Source: Sindora glabra (taxonomy: Eukaryota > Streptophyta > Magnoliopsida > Fabales > Fabaceae). From it: a DNA stretch of 64,000 nt. The stretch lies in contig CM035233.1 in assembly GCA_020226215.1 (NCBI GenBank), forward strand, positions 56,691,751-56,755,750. Reading direction: 5' to 3'. Shown one piece after another: positions 1 to 13,470 of this stretch (position 1 is its first letter; each line of letters opens with the position of its first letter). The position numbers and the translations under genes were made by a program. The notes under the pieces were generated by a model, which worked only from the letters and a program-made list of their open reading frames with translations, had not been told where the DNA came from and made no database searches.

Positions 1-1263
1 AGTAAAAACCCGACAACTTAAAGAAAGACTATAGCTAGCATGCGCGAGAAAAATCTTGGGAGAGCGTCTGTTATTGAGATTTTTATTTGGACAAATTAGA
101 TTAGATTGATATTTTTTTATATTATTATATTGATATTTCTTATATTTTAAAATTATATACCTTACTATTATAAAATACAACACCATAACTCTCTAGATAG
201 GGGTGTCTTCTTTGATATCATTCCTCGGAGTGACAGATCTACCTTTGGTGAGGGTTGGGCCCTGCCCACCTTAGTACAATAATTTTGCACATCATTATGC
301 GCTTAAAATGTACTGTATTCTGATAAGAATTTTAAAAGATTGCACCGTACCTTGTAATAAAATAAAATGAGATTTCATACATCAATTGCATTGTTGCATC
401 ACTTATTTAACTCATTTAATGTATTTCATTTTATGTAATATTGTGTAAATAAATAAAATTTAACAATTTAAATTAATGATATATTGACATAATTGATGCA
501 TGATAATTATTATCATAATTGAAACATAAAAAATAATATGTATAAGAGAAAAATGTTACCTTATAAAAGAGGATAAACACATGTTTAAAATGAGATCACA
601 TATATTTTAAAGTAAACGTAAAAGAAAAAATATCAAATTATACTTTATAAAGAGTTATAAATAATAATCGTAAAAGATTTAGTATTCTATTATCTATGGT
701 ACATGTGAAACAATTATAAAAAATCGTTTGGAACCTTTGCTCGTTGTTTTTAAAAATAAATTTTTATTTTTTAAATAAAAATTCTTATTTAAATAGCTAT
801 TTTATAATCAATTTTTAAAATATGATTTAAAAATTGAAAAAATTAGAAACAAATTTTAAATATTTTCATAGCTTGTTCTCAATAAAAATTTTGTGATTAA
901 ATTTAAAGTATCTTTATTTATTCCATTGACTACACTTTGTTCTTCATTTTCTATGAATCTAGAAATAATTTTTAAAATAAAAATTAAAAAAACTTACTTT
1001 CTCAATTCTTTCTTAATTAAATATTTAAAATTCTGCAAATGATATCTTTTATTAATACTTATGAGAAGTATAAATAATAAGCATTATATGCTGAATTAAA
1101 AAATATTTTATAAATTTTATAGCGCTCACCTGACGAGTATTTTGTGGAACTACCACTCGCTCATCATAATTAAAGGATTATTCTCTTACATTTTTATACC
1201 CAATTGCATCATTTTCTTGAATAATAAAAACAGATTTTTTGCTCCTTATATGCAATTATATTA

Positions 1264-1265
<2 letters not shown>

Positions 1266-1342
<77 letters not shown>
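1266..1342. repeat. (TA)n microsatellite
   Basis: About 38 uninterrupted TA units. The matching place in unit B (about 8620-8640) has no TA run, so the array expanded after the duplication or was lost in unit B. The 69-residue frame through it is an artefact. Confidence 0.95.
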
Positions 1343-1344
<2 letters not shown>

Positions 1345-2066
1345 AAATTAAACTTTCAACTGTGTGGAATGATATTAAAAAAAAAGATTAAAGTTTAAAA
1401 GTATTTCATAACAATAAAAGTGTTTCAGGAGTTTTTTTTTATATTTGCTTTTTTTATTTCATATTTCACATTTTTGGTATTTGGTTTGTGAGCCATTCAA
1501 CTTTGATATAATTCTAAGACTATGTAGTTGTTTTACGGCTTTCTGTTCGAAGTCAATTTAAATCAAGTCCATAAACTATTCAATTTTGTTCAATAGTTTT
1601 TTTGATTTAATTAAACAAGCTAAAATCTCAAGTAAATAAATCTAAATTAAAATAAATCAAGACAATTCATAGATTCATTAGTTCAATTTATTTTATTCAT
1701 TTAGTCTACAATCTTTTAAAAAAAAATTTTAAATTCATTTAAATACACTATACAATACATAATAATATATCTAATATCAAATTTTATTTTATAAATAATA
1801 TTAAAATATATTTATATATATAATTAATTTTTTAAGTCGGTATGAATCAAACGAGTTTGGTTTATTTGCAGTCGAATTAAGGTTATATCCTTAAAATATA
1901 GGATATGTTCTATTACTTTATTTGATATTTTGTATAGTAGGCCATTATTAAATTTTTGTGGATGTGTTTAGGTAGGCCATTGTTAAATTTTTGTGGATGT
2001 GTTTAAGTTGAGAATTAAATTGTAAAAAAAATTATTTTATGATATAGATAGGGAGAATTAGATTAA

Positions 2067-3137
2067 GGCTGTATTTGATAAATAATTAATTACATCAACA
2101 GTTATTCGAATGAATTAGTTGTTAACTGATAATCAATTGTATTAAGATATTTGGTAACTGAAAAATAATTAATTTAATTAGTTGGTAATATTAACTATTT
2201 ATATAAAAATATTTGATAAAATTAACTTTTTATTATCAATTGTTTGTATATAAAATAACATATAAAAACATATTAAGATATATGCATTATTTTATAATTT
2301 ATTTAATATTTTTTACATTAATAATATTTTAAATTATAATATTTTATTTACTATATTAAATTTTTTAGAAAATTACATCATTATAATTTATTATACTTAT
2401 TTAATTTTTTTAAATTCAATTAAGAAATACTTATTTTGATAGATATAGTAACTATTAAAGTTTATTTTGTAATTATTTTTAATATTAAATTTAAAATTCG
2501 TATGTTTATCATTAAAAATATTGATAAATTACATATTTTAAGTATAAAAATATATTTTTCACAAGTAATATCATCTCATTGTTTCATGTTTTTTTAAATA
2601 TGTATTGTTCTTTAATTTAAAAGATATCATTTAACAAAATATTAATAATTTTTTAATATATTCTCTATTATTTATTATGAAATAAAACATATATTCTCTT
2701 CTTTTTTATACAATTTGATAGAAAATATATGATTATGTTCATATAATTTTTTATTATTATATAAATATTTTAATACAATTTATTATACTTATTTAGTTTC
2801 AATTTAAAAAATAAATAATTATAACTATAATTTATTATATGCATTAGATTTTTCTTTAAGAAATTAATAAATATAATTTAATATTTCTTATTTATCAAAG
2901 ATTAAAATGTGAAAAAACTATAATTATGAACAAGAATATCTTTTGCTATACTAAATGTAAATTAACTATTTCAACAAGTAATTATTCTTTGCTCTTAAAA
3001 ATAATTGTTGAAGTCTAAAAAATTGACTAAAACAATTATTTGTCAAACACTTAAATCAATCGATTAACTTGATCAAATAACTAAAGCTACTCAACTTAGT
3101 GAAAATTTGATTAAAAAATTATTTATCAAATATTCTC
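2067..3137. mobile_element. Tourist-like MITE (PIF/Harbinger superfamily), 1.07 kb
   Basis: The ends are imperfect terminal inverted repeats: the left begins GGCTGTATTTGATAAATAAT and the reverse complement of the right begins GAGAATATTTGATAAATAAT. Both are flanked by TAA (2064-2066 and 3138-3140), the 3-bp target duplication typical of PIF/Harbinger elements and their Tourist MITEs. Unit B has one uninterrupted copy of this site near 16640-16655, where AGATTAA runs directly into the downstream flank, giving a natural empty site. The interior is AT-rich with no coding potential. At about 1.07 kb it is long for a MITE. Confidence 0.7.
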
Positions 3138-4133
3138 TAATTATAAACTAGTGTATGATTAAATTTGAATATATGTATATAAAGGAAATTTAGAAATTAT
3201 TTTTTCGATTCTATCCTTAAAACACTCTAAAATTTCAAAACTGCCTTTCGCCCTTTCAACTCCTAAATCACCAACATTTGCATCCATTTTCACCTTATAG
3301 CAGCCGACTCCCTCTTCGTTTCACTCTCAGTCATCCTCATTTTCCCTAAATTGGCAAGAACAAGCTCCGAATTATTTACAGTCGCTCTGAGTCTTGAAGA
3401 AGCAAGGTAAATTCTTGATAGTTCATGGGTTAGGTTGTACGTCTTTTAAAGTTTTGTGTGTGATAAGGAAAATATAGGGATTTAAATTGATTTTTTTGTC
3501 TTGCGCTAAGTAAGGTTAAAATATTCATTCATCTAACCTTCACCACTCTCCTTTACACATACACATGCAAGTGAATAGAAAATCTACTTATTATTACTTA
3601 ATTCTATAATTTATGTTTGTTGTGATAAGATTGTTGTTTGTAGGAATTTTGATAATCTGAGATTGAAATATTATTTACACTATGAATTTGTTATATGTTG
3701 AAGTTAGTTCATAGAATAAGTAACACACATGATAAAATTTGGATTAAAAATGATTTAAATTAATAATGGATGAAAGCATCCACGACTAAAATTTGTGAGA
3801 ATTTGAAAATTTTTAAATTATATTTAGATATTGTAATTGAATATAAGCTTGGGAGTCACCTCCAACAAGCCATATTCAACAGTCATAATCAAATATTTGA
3901 AAAAAGTTTTGCTTTTAATGCATACATTTGAGTATAGTATCTAAATGTGGTTATAGGAGTTACAAACCAAAATCATACTTAAATCCCATATTCAAATATT
4001 ATTAAATCAGTAACTTTTAAATAAGTATATTTACATAGAATATTGAAATATATATTTTAAAATTTGACTCTAGAGCTTTATATTCAAATATCATATTAAA
4101 AAACTCCATCTTATTTTCTAGATTCAATTTGCA

Positions 4134-7100
4134 TGTGAATAGGTATAGAATTTTATGCCCTATTAAGAAAATAGGGTAAATTACCCCGCTATGTTGCCAA
4201 ATTATCCATCATTAGATGATTTAACTTGGTAAAAAAAAGAAAATCTTGAGATCTTTGATTGTGAGGTGAAGGTAACTTGAAACAAATGGTTAGGTAAGAT
4301 GAAAGGAAAATTATGTTTAAACCCATGAAAAATATAACAATTGTAGAATTGTGCCATCTAGAAAAAAGAGAATATTTATAAAATAACCTCACCGATGAAA
4401 ATATAAATTGAAAAGTAGTAAATTTTATTGACTTGTCAATTTTTTTTAATCCGATTGTTATAATATTTTTAACTTAAAATTATAGTGATCGGATAGTAGA
4501 ACAATTATTAATTTGTAGTGAAATAATTAATAGTTTTAATCAACTAATTGTTTATATTTATGTAATTCTATTTGTTTTCATAATGCATTAAATATAAGAA
4601 ATCTTTTAATGATATTTGCGATTTGTATGCTCATACTAACATAATCACTTCTAAAATTTTCCTTTAATATTTTGGTTAGAATTGAGGAGATAATTCACTT
4701 TATTGTATAAATTTAATCAACTAAAATAGACAAATGATTTGTCCAACATTTGACAAATTAATTTAAAGAACACTGACTAACTATTTTTCATACAATAATT
4801 AATTTATATATAAATATTAAATTGACACTCTAACAAATAAATTTTAAGTAAATTATGCATTCTAGCTTTTTGAATTTTATAAAATCACATAAAATATATA
4901 TTTAAAAATTAAAAAAATACAAATTATTCCTTTCAACTTGGGGATAGTTGGATTTTACCTTTTTCAATTTTAAAAACTTAAAAGTACTTTACAAAATTTA
5001 GAAATAATACTCATCTTTTGATTAATTAATTATTTTATCACTTTATATATATATATATATATTATGAGGCTTTTAACTAGAATAAATATATTATAAAATA
5101 TTAATTTATTTTGCTATTTTTCTGATATTAATTTCACACTTTTATATGTAAGTATTTAATTAAAATTCTTTATATGTAAAGAAATTTATATTAATTATAT
5201 AACATGAAAATTATATTAAAAATAAGTAAAAACTTAATATATAATTTATATATTGATTAAATTAATTAAATATATACCCCATTTAATAATAAAAGTTTTT
5301 GGAAACCAAAATTTAATTTAATTAACATATATCGATTTTTAATTATTCTATTTCATATTAAATATACAAAAATTTAGATTTCATCAAGGGTTCATAACTC
5401 ATGTATTTTTTTTCATTTTATCTACATAATTGTTTCTATTCTCCACTCCTATTATTTACAATTCACATGCACTTTAGTACTATAAATACAATAATATATA
5501 TTTTGTTTTTATTATAAAAATATTACAAATTATTCAAGTCTTTATATGATTGAATTAATTTATTACATTTTCTATTTTAAAAAATAATAAATTTTATACA
5601 TTAATTTAGAGTGAGTTATAAAATCTTGACAAAATCTAAATTTATGTATACTTAATTTGAAAGACAACATGTGAATATTGATATTTAAAAATATTGAAAA
5701 AATATAAATAATGAAAATTAATTTTAATTTTAATTTTTTATTTAAAATAGAACAATTAATTAAATCAATTAATAGTATCTATATTAAAACTTTACATTAC
5801 TTAAAATATTAAAATAAAAAAAATATATCATATTATATCTATATTATTTAATAATATTAAAATTTGAATTACAAACAATAGAAGTAAACATATAAAAAGA
5901 AAAAAAATATGTAATAGAACAAATAAAAAAGAGAAATAATGTGTAAATTATAAAATGGAAAAAAATTAAAAATAGAACATGCAGTCAATTATTTAATTGA
6001 ATAAAAATTTTATCTTATTTAAAATGTTATTCAATAAAAATAGTGTTATGTCTATATTACTTAATTATATTAATATCTCATCAATTGTAAATCATAGAAG
6101 TGAATAGAAAAAAATGTAAATGAGTAGATAAAAAATAATAATTATGCATGAATTATCAAGTTTTCATCAAATTTTACTTGATGTATATTTAATTTGAAAT
6201 ATAACACTTAAAATTATTGAAATGTTTAAATTTGATTTTTTACTATTTTTATTAAAAATAGATATTTAATTGATTGATTCAAATGATAGCTTACATATAT
6301 ATTAAAGTTTTATGATATTTAAAATATTTTGTAGTAAAAAATTATATCATATGTGTATCATTTAGTGGTATTATTATCTAAGTTGCAAAAAATTTAATAG
6401 ACATAAAGAAATAATAAATAATAAATAAAAAATATAATACTAAAAATAAAATAAAAAGAAACAATACGTGAGTAATAAACTAATAAGAGTTAAAAATAAA
6501 TTAGGTAATTAAGTAATTCAATTAAATCAAGTTTTTAACTTATGTAAAATATTTTTATGATAAAAGAAAATTATTTTATATTATATTTATACTATTTAAT
6601 GATATTGATATTTGAATTATAAATAATAGAAGTGAATAAAAATAAAAAGATACAATAAAGAAAATAAAATGAATAGAATAACGAGTAAGTTGTAAAATTT
6701 TAACAAAATCAAAATTAATGTATATTTGATTTGAAATAAAGGATAGGGTAATTTTTAAATATTTTTATTATAAAATATGTATGATTAATTTAATTAGTTC
6801 TATTTATTATTTTTAAATTTTTAAAATTGAAAATAATCATTTTAAAATTATGAGATAGGAAAGAATAAATTAAAAAATGAAATATAAAGATGAAAAGAGA
6901 AAAAATAGGGAAAAATAATTGGAACGGCTTTATAACCTTAGGCAAGAAAAAATTATAAGCAAATGTCACATATTTGTAGAATGTGTAAAAAAATTACAGT
7001 TTTAATAGATAGATAAATAGAAGATTTAATATAAATGATAAACGATATTTTGGATTTTCGTTATAAAATTGAAAAGTTGAGGGGTTAAAATATAAAATAG

Positions 7101-7192
7101 AATATGAGAGAAATTTTTACCTATTATTACAGGTCGGTCAATAAAATTTTTTTACTAGGGTGACACGCCCTACCTATAAACTAGGGTATGTA
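4134..7192. mobile_element. Unclassified ~3.06-kb insertion in unit A
   Basis: This segment separates flanks that are adjacent in unit B (near 17604). It is bordered by AATTTGCA on the left (4126-4133) and AGTTTGCA on the right (7193-7200), a likely 8-bp target duplication with one mismatch. Eight bases would suit hAT, but no hAT terminal inverted repeat is visible. Near both ends lies a 20-base hairpin-forming block of the pattern CCCTA...TAGGGT (4158-4177 and 7168-7187). The interior is extremely AT-rich, non-coding, and contains a degenerate tandem array at about 5380-6830. Alternatively, unit B suffered a clean deletion between short direct repeats. Confidence 0.5.
5380..6830. repeat. Degenerate ~535-bp tandem repeat array
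   Basis: A recognisable phrase (GTAAAATTTTGACAAAATC-like, followed by TGTATATTTAATTTGAAA) recurs near 5611, 6145 and 6680, about 535 bp apart. A second phrase (AAATTGTAAATAATAGAAGTGAA-like) recurs near 5861, 6076, 6375 and 6609, suggesting a half-unit substructure. Copies are strongly diverged. The array lies inside the 3-kb insertion of unit A and has no coding potential. Confidence 0.5.
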
Positions 7193-8800
7193 AGTTTGCA
7201 CCAAATATACCATGATAACATTAGCTTACGTAAATTGTGAACGTACCTCGTTAGCTTTCGGAAGTGAATGTATGTACATAGGTGATCATGAAATCTCAAC
7301 AGGACTGTGATAGGGTACGGAAAAGTCTTTGGTTTTGTTTTTTTTTTTTTTTATGGATCTTAACGAATCAGATGAGAGGAAATTGTAACCATAAACATGA
7401 AGAGAGATTTCAGGGAGGTGGCAACATCAAGTAAAAATCCGACAGCTTAAAGTAAGACTTCGGCTAGCACGTGCCAGAAAATCTTGGAAGAGTGTCTGTT
7501 ACTGAGATTTTTATTTGGACAAATCAGACTAGATGAATTTTTTTATATTATAATATTTAATATTTCTCATATTTTAAAATTAAACACCCTTATTATTATA
7601 AAATACGTTAAGGTGACTGTCTAAATAATACTCTCCTCTTTGTTATCACTGGATCCACCTTTCGAAAAGGGTGAGAGTGAGTACTGCCTCCCTTTGCGGG
7701 ATTGCAGTATATCATCGATATATTATTAAATTTATTATATATTAAATTTATTTTAATTTAAAATTAAATTTATATATTATATAATATATTATAATTTTTT
7801 AATTTTGTACGTGATTATATGCCTAATATATTAGAGTACCTTCTAATAAAATAATTCAAACATAAAAAAATAATAAGTATAAGGAAAAATGCTATCTTAC
7901 AAAAAGGGACAGACACATGTATAAGTTGAGAGGATATATATTTTAAAGTAGACATAGAATTAAAAAATATCTCAGATTTTATTTCATGTATAGTTATAAA
8001 TAATAATTGTAAAAGATTTACTATTTTAGTACGTATGATACATGTAAAACAATTATAAAATTTATTTGGAATTTGTGCTGCATATAAAAATAGATTTTTA
8101 TTTTTATTTTTCTAAATAAAAATTATTGTTCAATTAGTTATTTTTATAATCAATCTTTAAATTGTTTGATTTAAAAATTAAAAAAAGAAACAAATTTTAA
8201 ATATTTTCATAGCTTGTTTTCAATAACAATTTTGTGATTAAATTAAAAGTATGTTTATTTATTTCATCAACTACACTTTGTGTCTTTGTTTTTTGTGAAT
8301 CTGAAAATAATTTCTTAAACAGTAAATTTTAAAAATAAAAAATCCAAAAAATACTCACTTTCTCAATTCTTTCATGATTATATTTTTAAAATCCTATAAA
8401 TGATATATTTTACTAATACTTGTGAAAAAATAGAAATAATATGTTTTATATGTTGAAATAAAAAAATATTTTATAAATTTTATAGTGCCTAGTCGAAAAT
8501 ATTTTTTGTATCTATCACTGATTCATGATGATTAAAAGATTATTTTTTATATTTTTATATGCAAATGTATCATTTTCTTGAATAATAAGAACAATATTTT
8601 TATTTTTTTATACAACTGTATCATGATATTTTTGTATAAAAATATAAGAAAATAAACTTTCAATCATGTGAAATGATATTAAAAAGAGATTATAGTTAAA
8701 AGGCCAATACAATTGCATATCATAATAGCAAAAGTGTTTTGGGAGATTTTTAATATTTGCTCTTTATTTTGTTTTCATATTTCAAATTTTTGGTATTTGC

Positions 8801-9251
8801 TGTAAGAAATTTTAGGATTCACAAAATAATTTAATATTCATACAATCATAAATTCATAAAGAGGAGTACAATAATTGCACAAATAAAATAAAGAGTTTTT
8901 GAATTATCTGATCCTCCTACTACATCCATAATGTCTGATTATAAGATTGGTTGGATTACTGCCCACTCTTCCTCAAGTGAGTCTCAGAGAGAATATTTGG
9001 AATTACAAATTGTAATGTGATGGGAGACTGCAGCTCACCTTATAAGGAGATGGGTAGGGATCCTAACCCTAACCCTAACCCAACTAGAATTAATTGGTAC
9101 ATCACAATTAATCTAGAATAGGGTATATGCACACACTTTAGAGTTTTAATATAACACAAAGTCTAAGTATTATTATTATATTAATGATATTGAATTTATA
9201 TTTAATTCAAATACATATTAAAATGTGTTAGTCTACAAAATTTATTTTACA
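8801..9251 (-). repeat. 3' LTR of copia-1 (full length, 451 bp)
   Basis: The LTR begins TGTAAGAAATT and ends TTATTTTACA. In sense orientation it contains a TATA-like CTTATAAGG near 9039-9048 and, just upstream of that, three GGGTTA repeats (plus strand 9062-9081). Both fall in a ~191-bp block missing from the other LTR. Confidence 0.93.
9062..9081. repeat. Short telomere-like CCCTAA repeat inside LTR
   Basis: About three CCCTAA units lie in the U3 part of the copia-1 3' LTR. Similar motifs act as telo-box promoter elements in plants. It is too short and misplaced to be an interstitial telomere of chromosome-fusion origin; a promoter role is inference. Confidence 0.6.
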
Positions 9252-12200
9252 ATCTCTTACTTGGACAATCACATTTAAATACATAATTTTGAATTACAAT
9301 ATGTGATCACAATTAAACAATGTCATTAATGCAATTCATACCATTACAACCATTGCTCAAATATGAGATTTTATTAAATGCATACTTGATCATTCGATAA
9401 GGTTGAAAAGATATACATATATGAAATATCCATTCCAAAAGACCAAACAATATAAAATGTATGCATAATCGAAATATACAAAATAATTAATGCATCCGCT
9501 CAAGATGCTTTATAATAATTTAAGATAGGGTCTTAATGTCTTCTTATACTGCCATAGTTCAATAAGTGCACTTTATAACATAATAAAATGGTAATATTAT
9601 AAAATCTCGAGATCAACATAATTTCAGTTTCAAAATACACAAATACTCCCACTAACCCAAAATATCAAAAGATTCAACAAGGCCCATATCCAATACATGT
9701 CTTTTAAATATCCAATACATGTCTTTTAAATATTCCTACAACTATGCTCAATATGAGTAATATGCTCACGTGTATTCTCTCTCACAAATTGATATTTCAC
9801 ATCAAAGTGCTTTGTACGGAAAAAACTTTTATTGTTTTGAGAGAAGCTAATAGTAGCAGTATTGTCGCAATAAATGGTTAAGGGTTTCGAAATGCTTTCA
9901 ACTAAGCAAAATTCAGAGATAAAATTCCTTAACCATATAACCTCTCGAGTGGCTTCATAACAAGCGACATACTCTGCTTCCATAGTGGAGGTTGCTGTAA
10001 AAGATTGTTTGATACTTTTTTCACGATACAACTCCTCCTGCAAGCATAAATATATATCCAGATGTCGATTTCTTATCATCTGGACAACCAGTAAAGTCAG
10101 AGTTTGAATAATCTGTACAAATCAGATCATTGGATCTTTTATAAGTTAACATATAATTCTTTGTACTCTGTAGGTACCTCATAACTTTCTTAGCTGCTAT
10201 CCAGTGTCTTTGACCAGGGTTACTTAGGTATCTCCCAAGCACACTGATTGCAAAAGCAATATTTGGGCGTGTACACACCTGAGCATACATCAGGCTACCA
10301 ACAGCAAAAGCATATGGGACCATACTCATTTTAGACTTCTCATCATCATTTTGAGGACACTGGGCTTTGAAAAATACTTCACCCTTTTGAATGGGCATAG
10401 CACTATGCAAGCATGAAGCCATGTTAAATCTCTTAAGCACTTTGTCTATATATGCCTTTTGAGACAAACCAAGTAAACCCCAAGATCTGTCACGGTGGAT
10501 CTCTATGCCAAGCACAAAAGACGCATTTTCAAGATCCTTCATATCAAAATTCTGTGACAGTGCTAATTTTATCTCGTTCAAAAGATTTATATCATTACTC
10601 ACAAGGAAAATATCATCAACATACAACACAAGGATCATAAAATTGCTCGCACTCATCATGTAATAAATGCACTGATCCACTGCATTCTCCTTAAATCCAA
10701 GAGAGGATATAATCTCATGAAATTTAAGATATCATTGCCCTGGATGCTTGTTTCAAGCCATATATCGACTTATTCAACTTACACACTGAGTGTTTTTTTC
10801 CACTCTCTTGGAAACCATCTAATTGTTTCATATAAACTATCTCCGATAGCTCACCATTAAGGAAGGCAGTCTTCACATCCATTTGATGTAGCTCGAGATT
10901 AAGATGAGCTACCAAAGCCATTATAACTCAAAATGAGTCTTTGGTCGAGACTGGTGAGAAGGTCTCCTTATAATTAATTCCTTCCTTCTGTGTGTAACCT
11001 TTAGCTACTAATCTGGCATTGTATCTTTCAATTTCACCTTTAGCAGTCTATTTAGTTTTAAAAATCCACTTGCACCCAACTGGTTTACATCTTTCAAGTA
11101 GTTCCACCAAATCCTATATATTATTCTTGTACATTGAATTTATTTCATCCTCCATAGCATGAATCCATTCTGAGGAATTAGAACTCGAAATAGCTTCCGA
11201 GAAGCTAATAGGATCAGAATCGTCATTCACATCAAACTCATGTTCTTGCAAATAAACGACGTAATTATTTGAAATTGCTTAACGACGAGTTCTCTATGAT
11301 CTTTTAAGGGGAACTTCCTCAATTTCTTCATTTGGTTCATTCACCAGTTGGATCGATTCAATTATGGGTTCGACTGGATCAATTTGTGGTTCTATGTGAA
11401 ATGGTTCTTTAGAAGGCACTATCAGAGGAATGACACTATACTTATCGAGTGTTTGGGAGACATTGCTTTACTCTTATCCTAAGGAGATCTGAAGTGATTT
11501 TCTCCCACTGTCCAACTCATCCTTGAAGTAGACGGCACGATCAGATTCAACAACTCTCGATGAATGAGATAGGCAATAAAACCTACTTCCTCTTGAACTA
11601 ATGCAATAGCCAATGAAATACCCACTAACTGTTCTTACTTCAAGCTTCTTAGTATGTAGGTTATAAGGTCTAACTTCATCTTTGCATCCCTAAACATGAA
11701 AATATTTTCGGCTAGGTTTCTTATCATATATAAGCTCATATGGGATCTTTGGTACAGATTTGCTTGAAACTTGATTCAACACATACGCAATTGTTCTCAA
11801 AGCATCGGCCCATAAAAATTCTGATAAAGTGGAATGAGTCATCATACATCGTATCATCTCCATGAGTGTTCTATCCCTCTACTCTACGATTCCATTTTGC
11901 TCCGGTGTGCCAGGCATATTGTAACTAACTTCTATTCCACACTCTTGCAAATATTTTGCAAAAAGACCAGGATTTCTTCCAATTTCATCATATCTGCCAT
12001 AAAATTCACCACCTCTATCTGAGTATACACATTTAATTTGTTTTCCTAATTTCAGTTCAATTGCAGCCTTGAACTTTTTGAAGGCTTCTAATGCTTTAGA
12101 CTTTTCAGAAAGAAGTTCTACCTATCCAAATCTTGAATAATCATTAGTGAAGGTGATAAAATATTTGAAGCCTCTCATTACACTAGGTGAGATGGGCCCA

Positions 12201-12913
12201 CACACATCAGTATGGATTAACTCCATAATACTTTCTTTCCTAGTCCTTTTTCCTTTTCTAGCTCTAGCTGTTAATTTTTCTTTGATGCAATCTACACAGA
12301 CGCTGAAATCTGAGAAGTCAAGATTATGTAAAACTCCTTCTTTTATTAATCGTTCCATTCTTTCTTTGGAGATGTGGCTTAATCTTCTATGCTAAAGCAT
12401 TGAAGAAGTTTCATTTAACCTTGGTCTTTTATTTCCAACAATTAAGTTAATGGAATTTTCAAAAGCATTATCCAAATCAATTTTATATAAGCCACTATTC
12501 AAAGTACCAGTTCCAACAACACAGGAGTCGTAATATAACTTAAAATTATTATTTTCAAATAAACATGAATATCTATTTTGGTCTAAACAGGTAACAAAAA
12601 TTAAATTCCTTCTCATGGAAGGTATAAAAATAATGTTTTTCAATTCTAAAATATGACCAGTAGATAGATGTAAAGAAATGACTCCTATGTGTTGAACTTG
12701 TACTTTGTCTCCATTTCCTAGTCTTAAAGTTATTTCACCCTTACTTGGCCTCCTCAGATTTCTCAGCACTTGCAAGCAATTAGTGATATGGATAGTAACA
12801 CTAGTATCCAGCCACCAAGTGTTAGAAGGAACTTCAATACTATTAGATTCAAAACAAACTAGAGCTATAGGGTTACTTTTCTTCTTCTTTTCAGGTCATT
12901 CCTTAAATTTGAA

Positions 12914-12955
12914 GGAATCTGCCCTTTTGTGCCCATACTTTTTGCAGAATTTACA
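12914..12955 (-). other. Damaged Gag zinc knuckle (CCHC to CCHS)
   Basis: The minus strand encodes Cys-X2-Cys-X4-His-X4-Ser. The last zinc ligand, normally Cys, is a TCC serine codon, one base from TGC. In copia Gag this knuckle packages RNA, so the change would impair nucleocapsid function. Confidence 0.75.
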
Positions 12956-13470
12956 GTTTCCTTTGAATGTGGCTTTCTTTGGCTTATGCCGTTGCTCCCT
13001 CATATCATTCTTTTTTCTTTCATGATTGGATTTTCCCTTATTGTCCTTTTGGAAGGGCCTATTTACTTATCCAAAACTCGAACCATGAGAGACGAAGTTT
13101 GCTACTTGCACATTTGTTTTCTTTATATCCTCTTTTGCTCGAGTCACTATAGAAATCATCTCATTAATGGTCCATTCTCCTTTCTAAGTATTGTAAGATA
13201 TTTTCAGCATATCAAATTGAGGAGGAAACAACTCCGAAGCTCACCAAATCAAGTAATTATCTCCCAGATCGACATTCATGCTCTTTAATCAGCTGTAATA
13301 ATGCACCAATTTTATTATATGCTCCCAAACACCACTCACTCCATCATACACAATCTTCTCCAATAAGGACAAATAGTGTCCTTTTTCAGCTTTATCAAAC
13401 TTAACATATTTTTCAGCCACTGAATCTAGGAACACTTTCGCCTTCTGACTATCAGGAATACTTTGCCTAA

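Larger units (their letters stand above)
1..7332. repeat. Tandem segmental duplication, unit A
   Basis: This is the first of two tandem copies of a non-coding segment; the left end may lie before the window. Its opening bases match those at about 7430, and the resemblance continues through 1500/8800, 1490-2060/15754-16640, 3140-4133/16650-17605 and 7199-7332/17606-17739. Unit A is interrupted by a Tourist-like MITE (2067-3137) and an unclassified insertion (4134-7192), both absent from unit B. A 35-bp tandem duplication at 1938-2007 and an expanded TA repeat at 1266-1342 also occur only here. About 3.2 kb remains after the insertions are removed. No gene was recognised; the short reading frames are chance frames. 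Similarity is clear to the eye, but percent identity was not computed. Confidence 0.8.

Noticed and set aside
1142..1351. 69-codon plus-strand frame ending in a Tyr-Ile repeat
   Set aside because: It is translation of the (TA)n microsatellite; unit B has no equivalent.
4134..7192. Helitron interpretation of the 3-kb insertion
   Set aside because: The flanks suggest a target duplication, and the ends do not read TC...CTRR.
9062..9081. Interstitial telomere
   Set aside because: Only about three units, inside an LTR; better explained as part of that LTR.
12705..13288. Several plus-strand frames across the copia-1 Gag/protease region
   Set aside because: They lie antisense to readable gag-pol and match no family.
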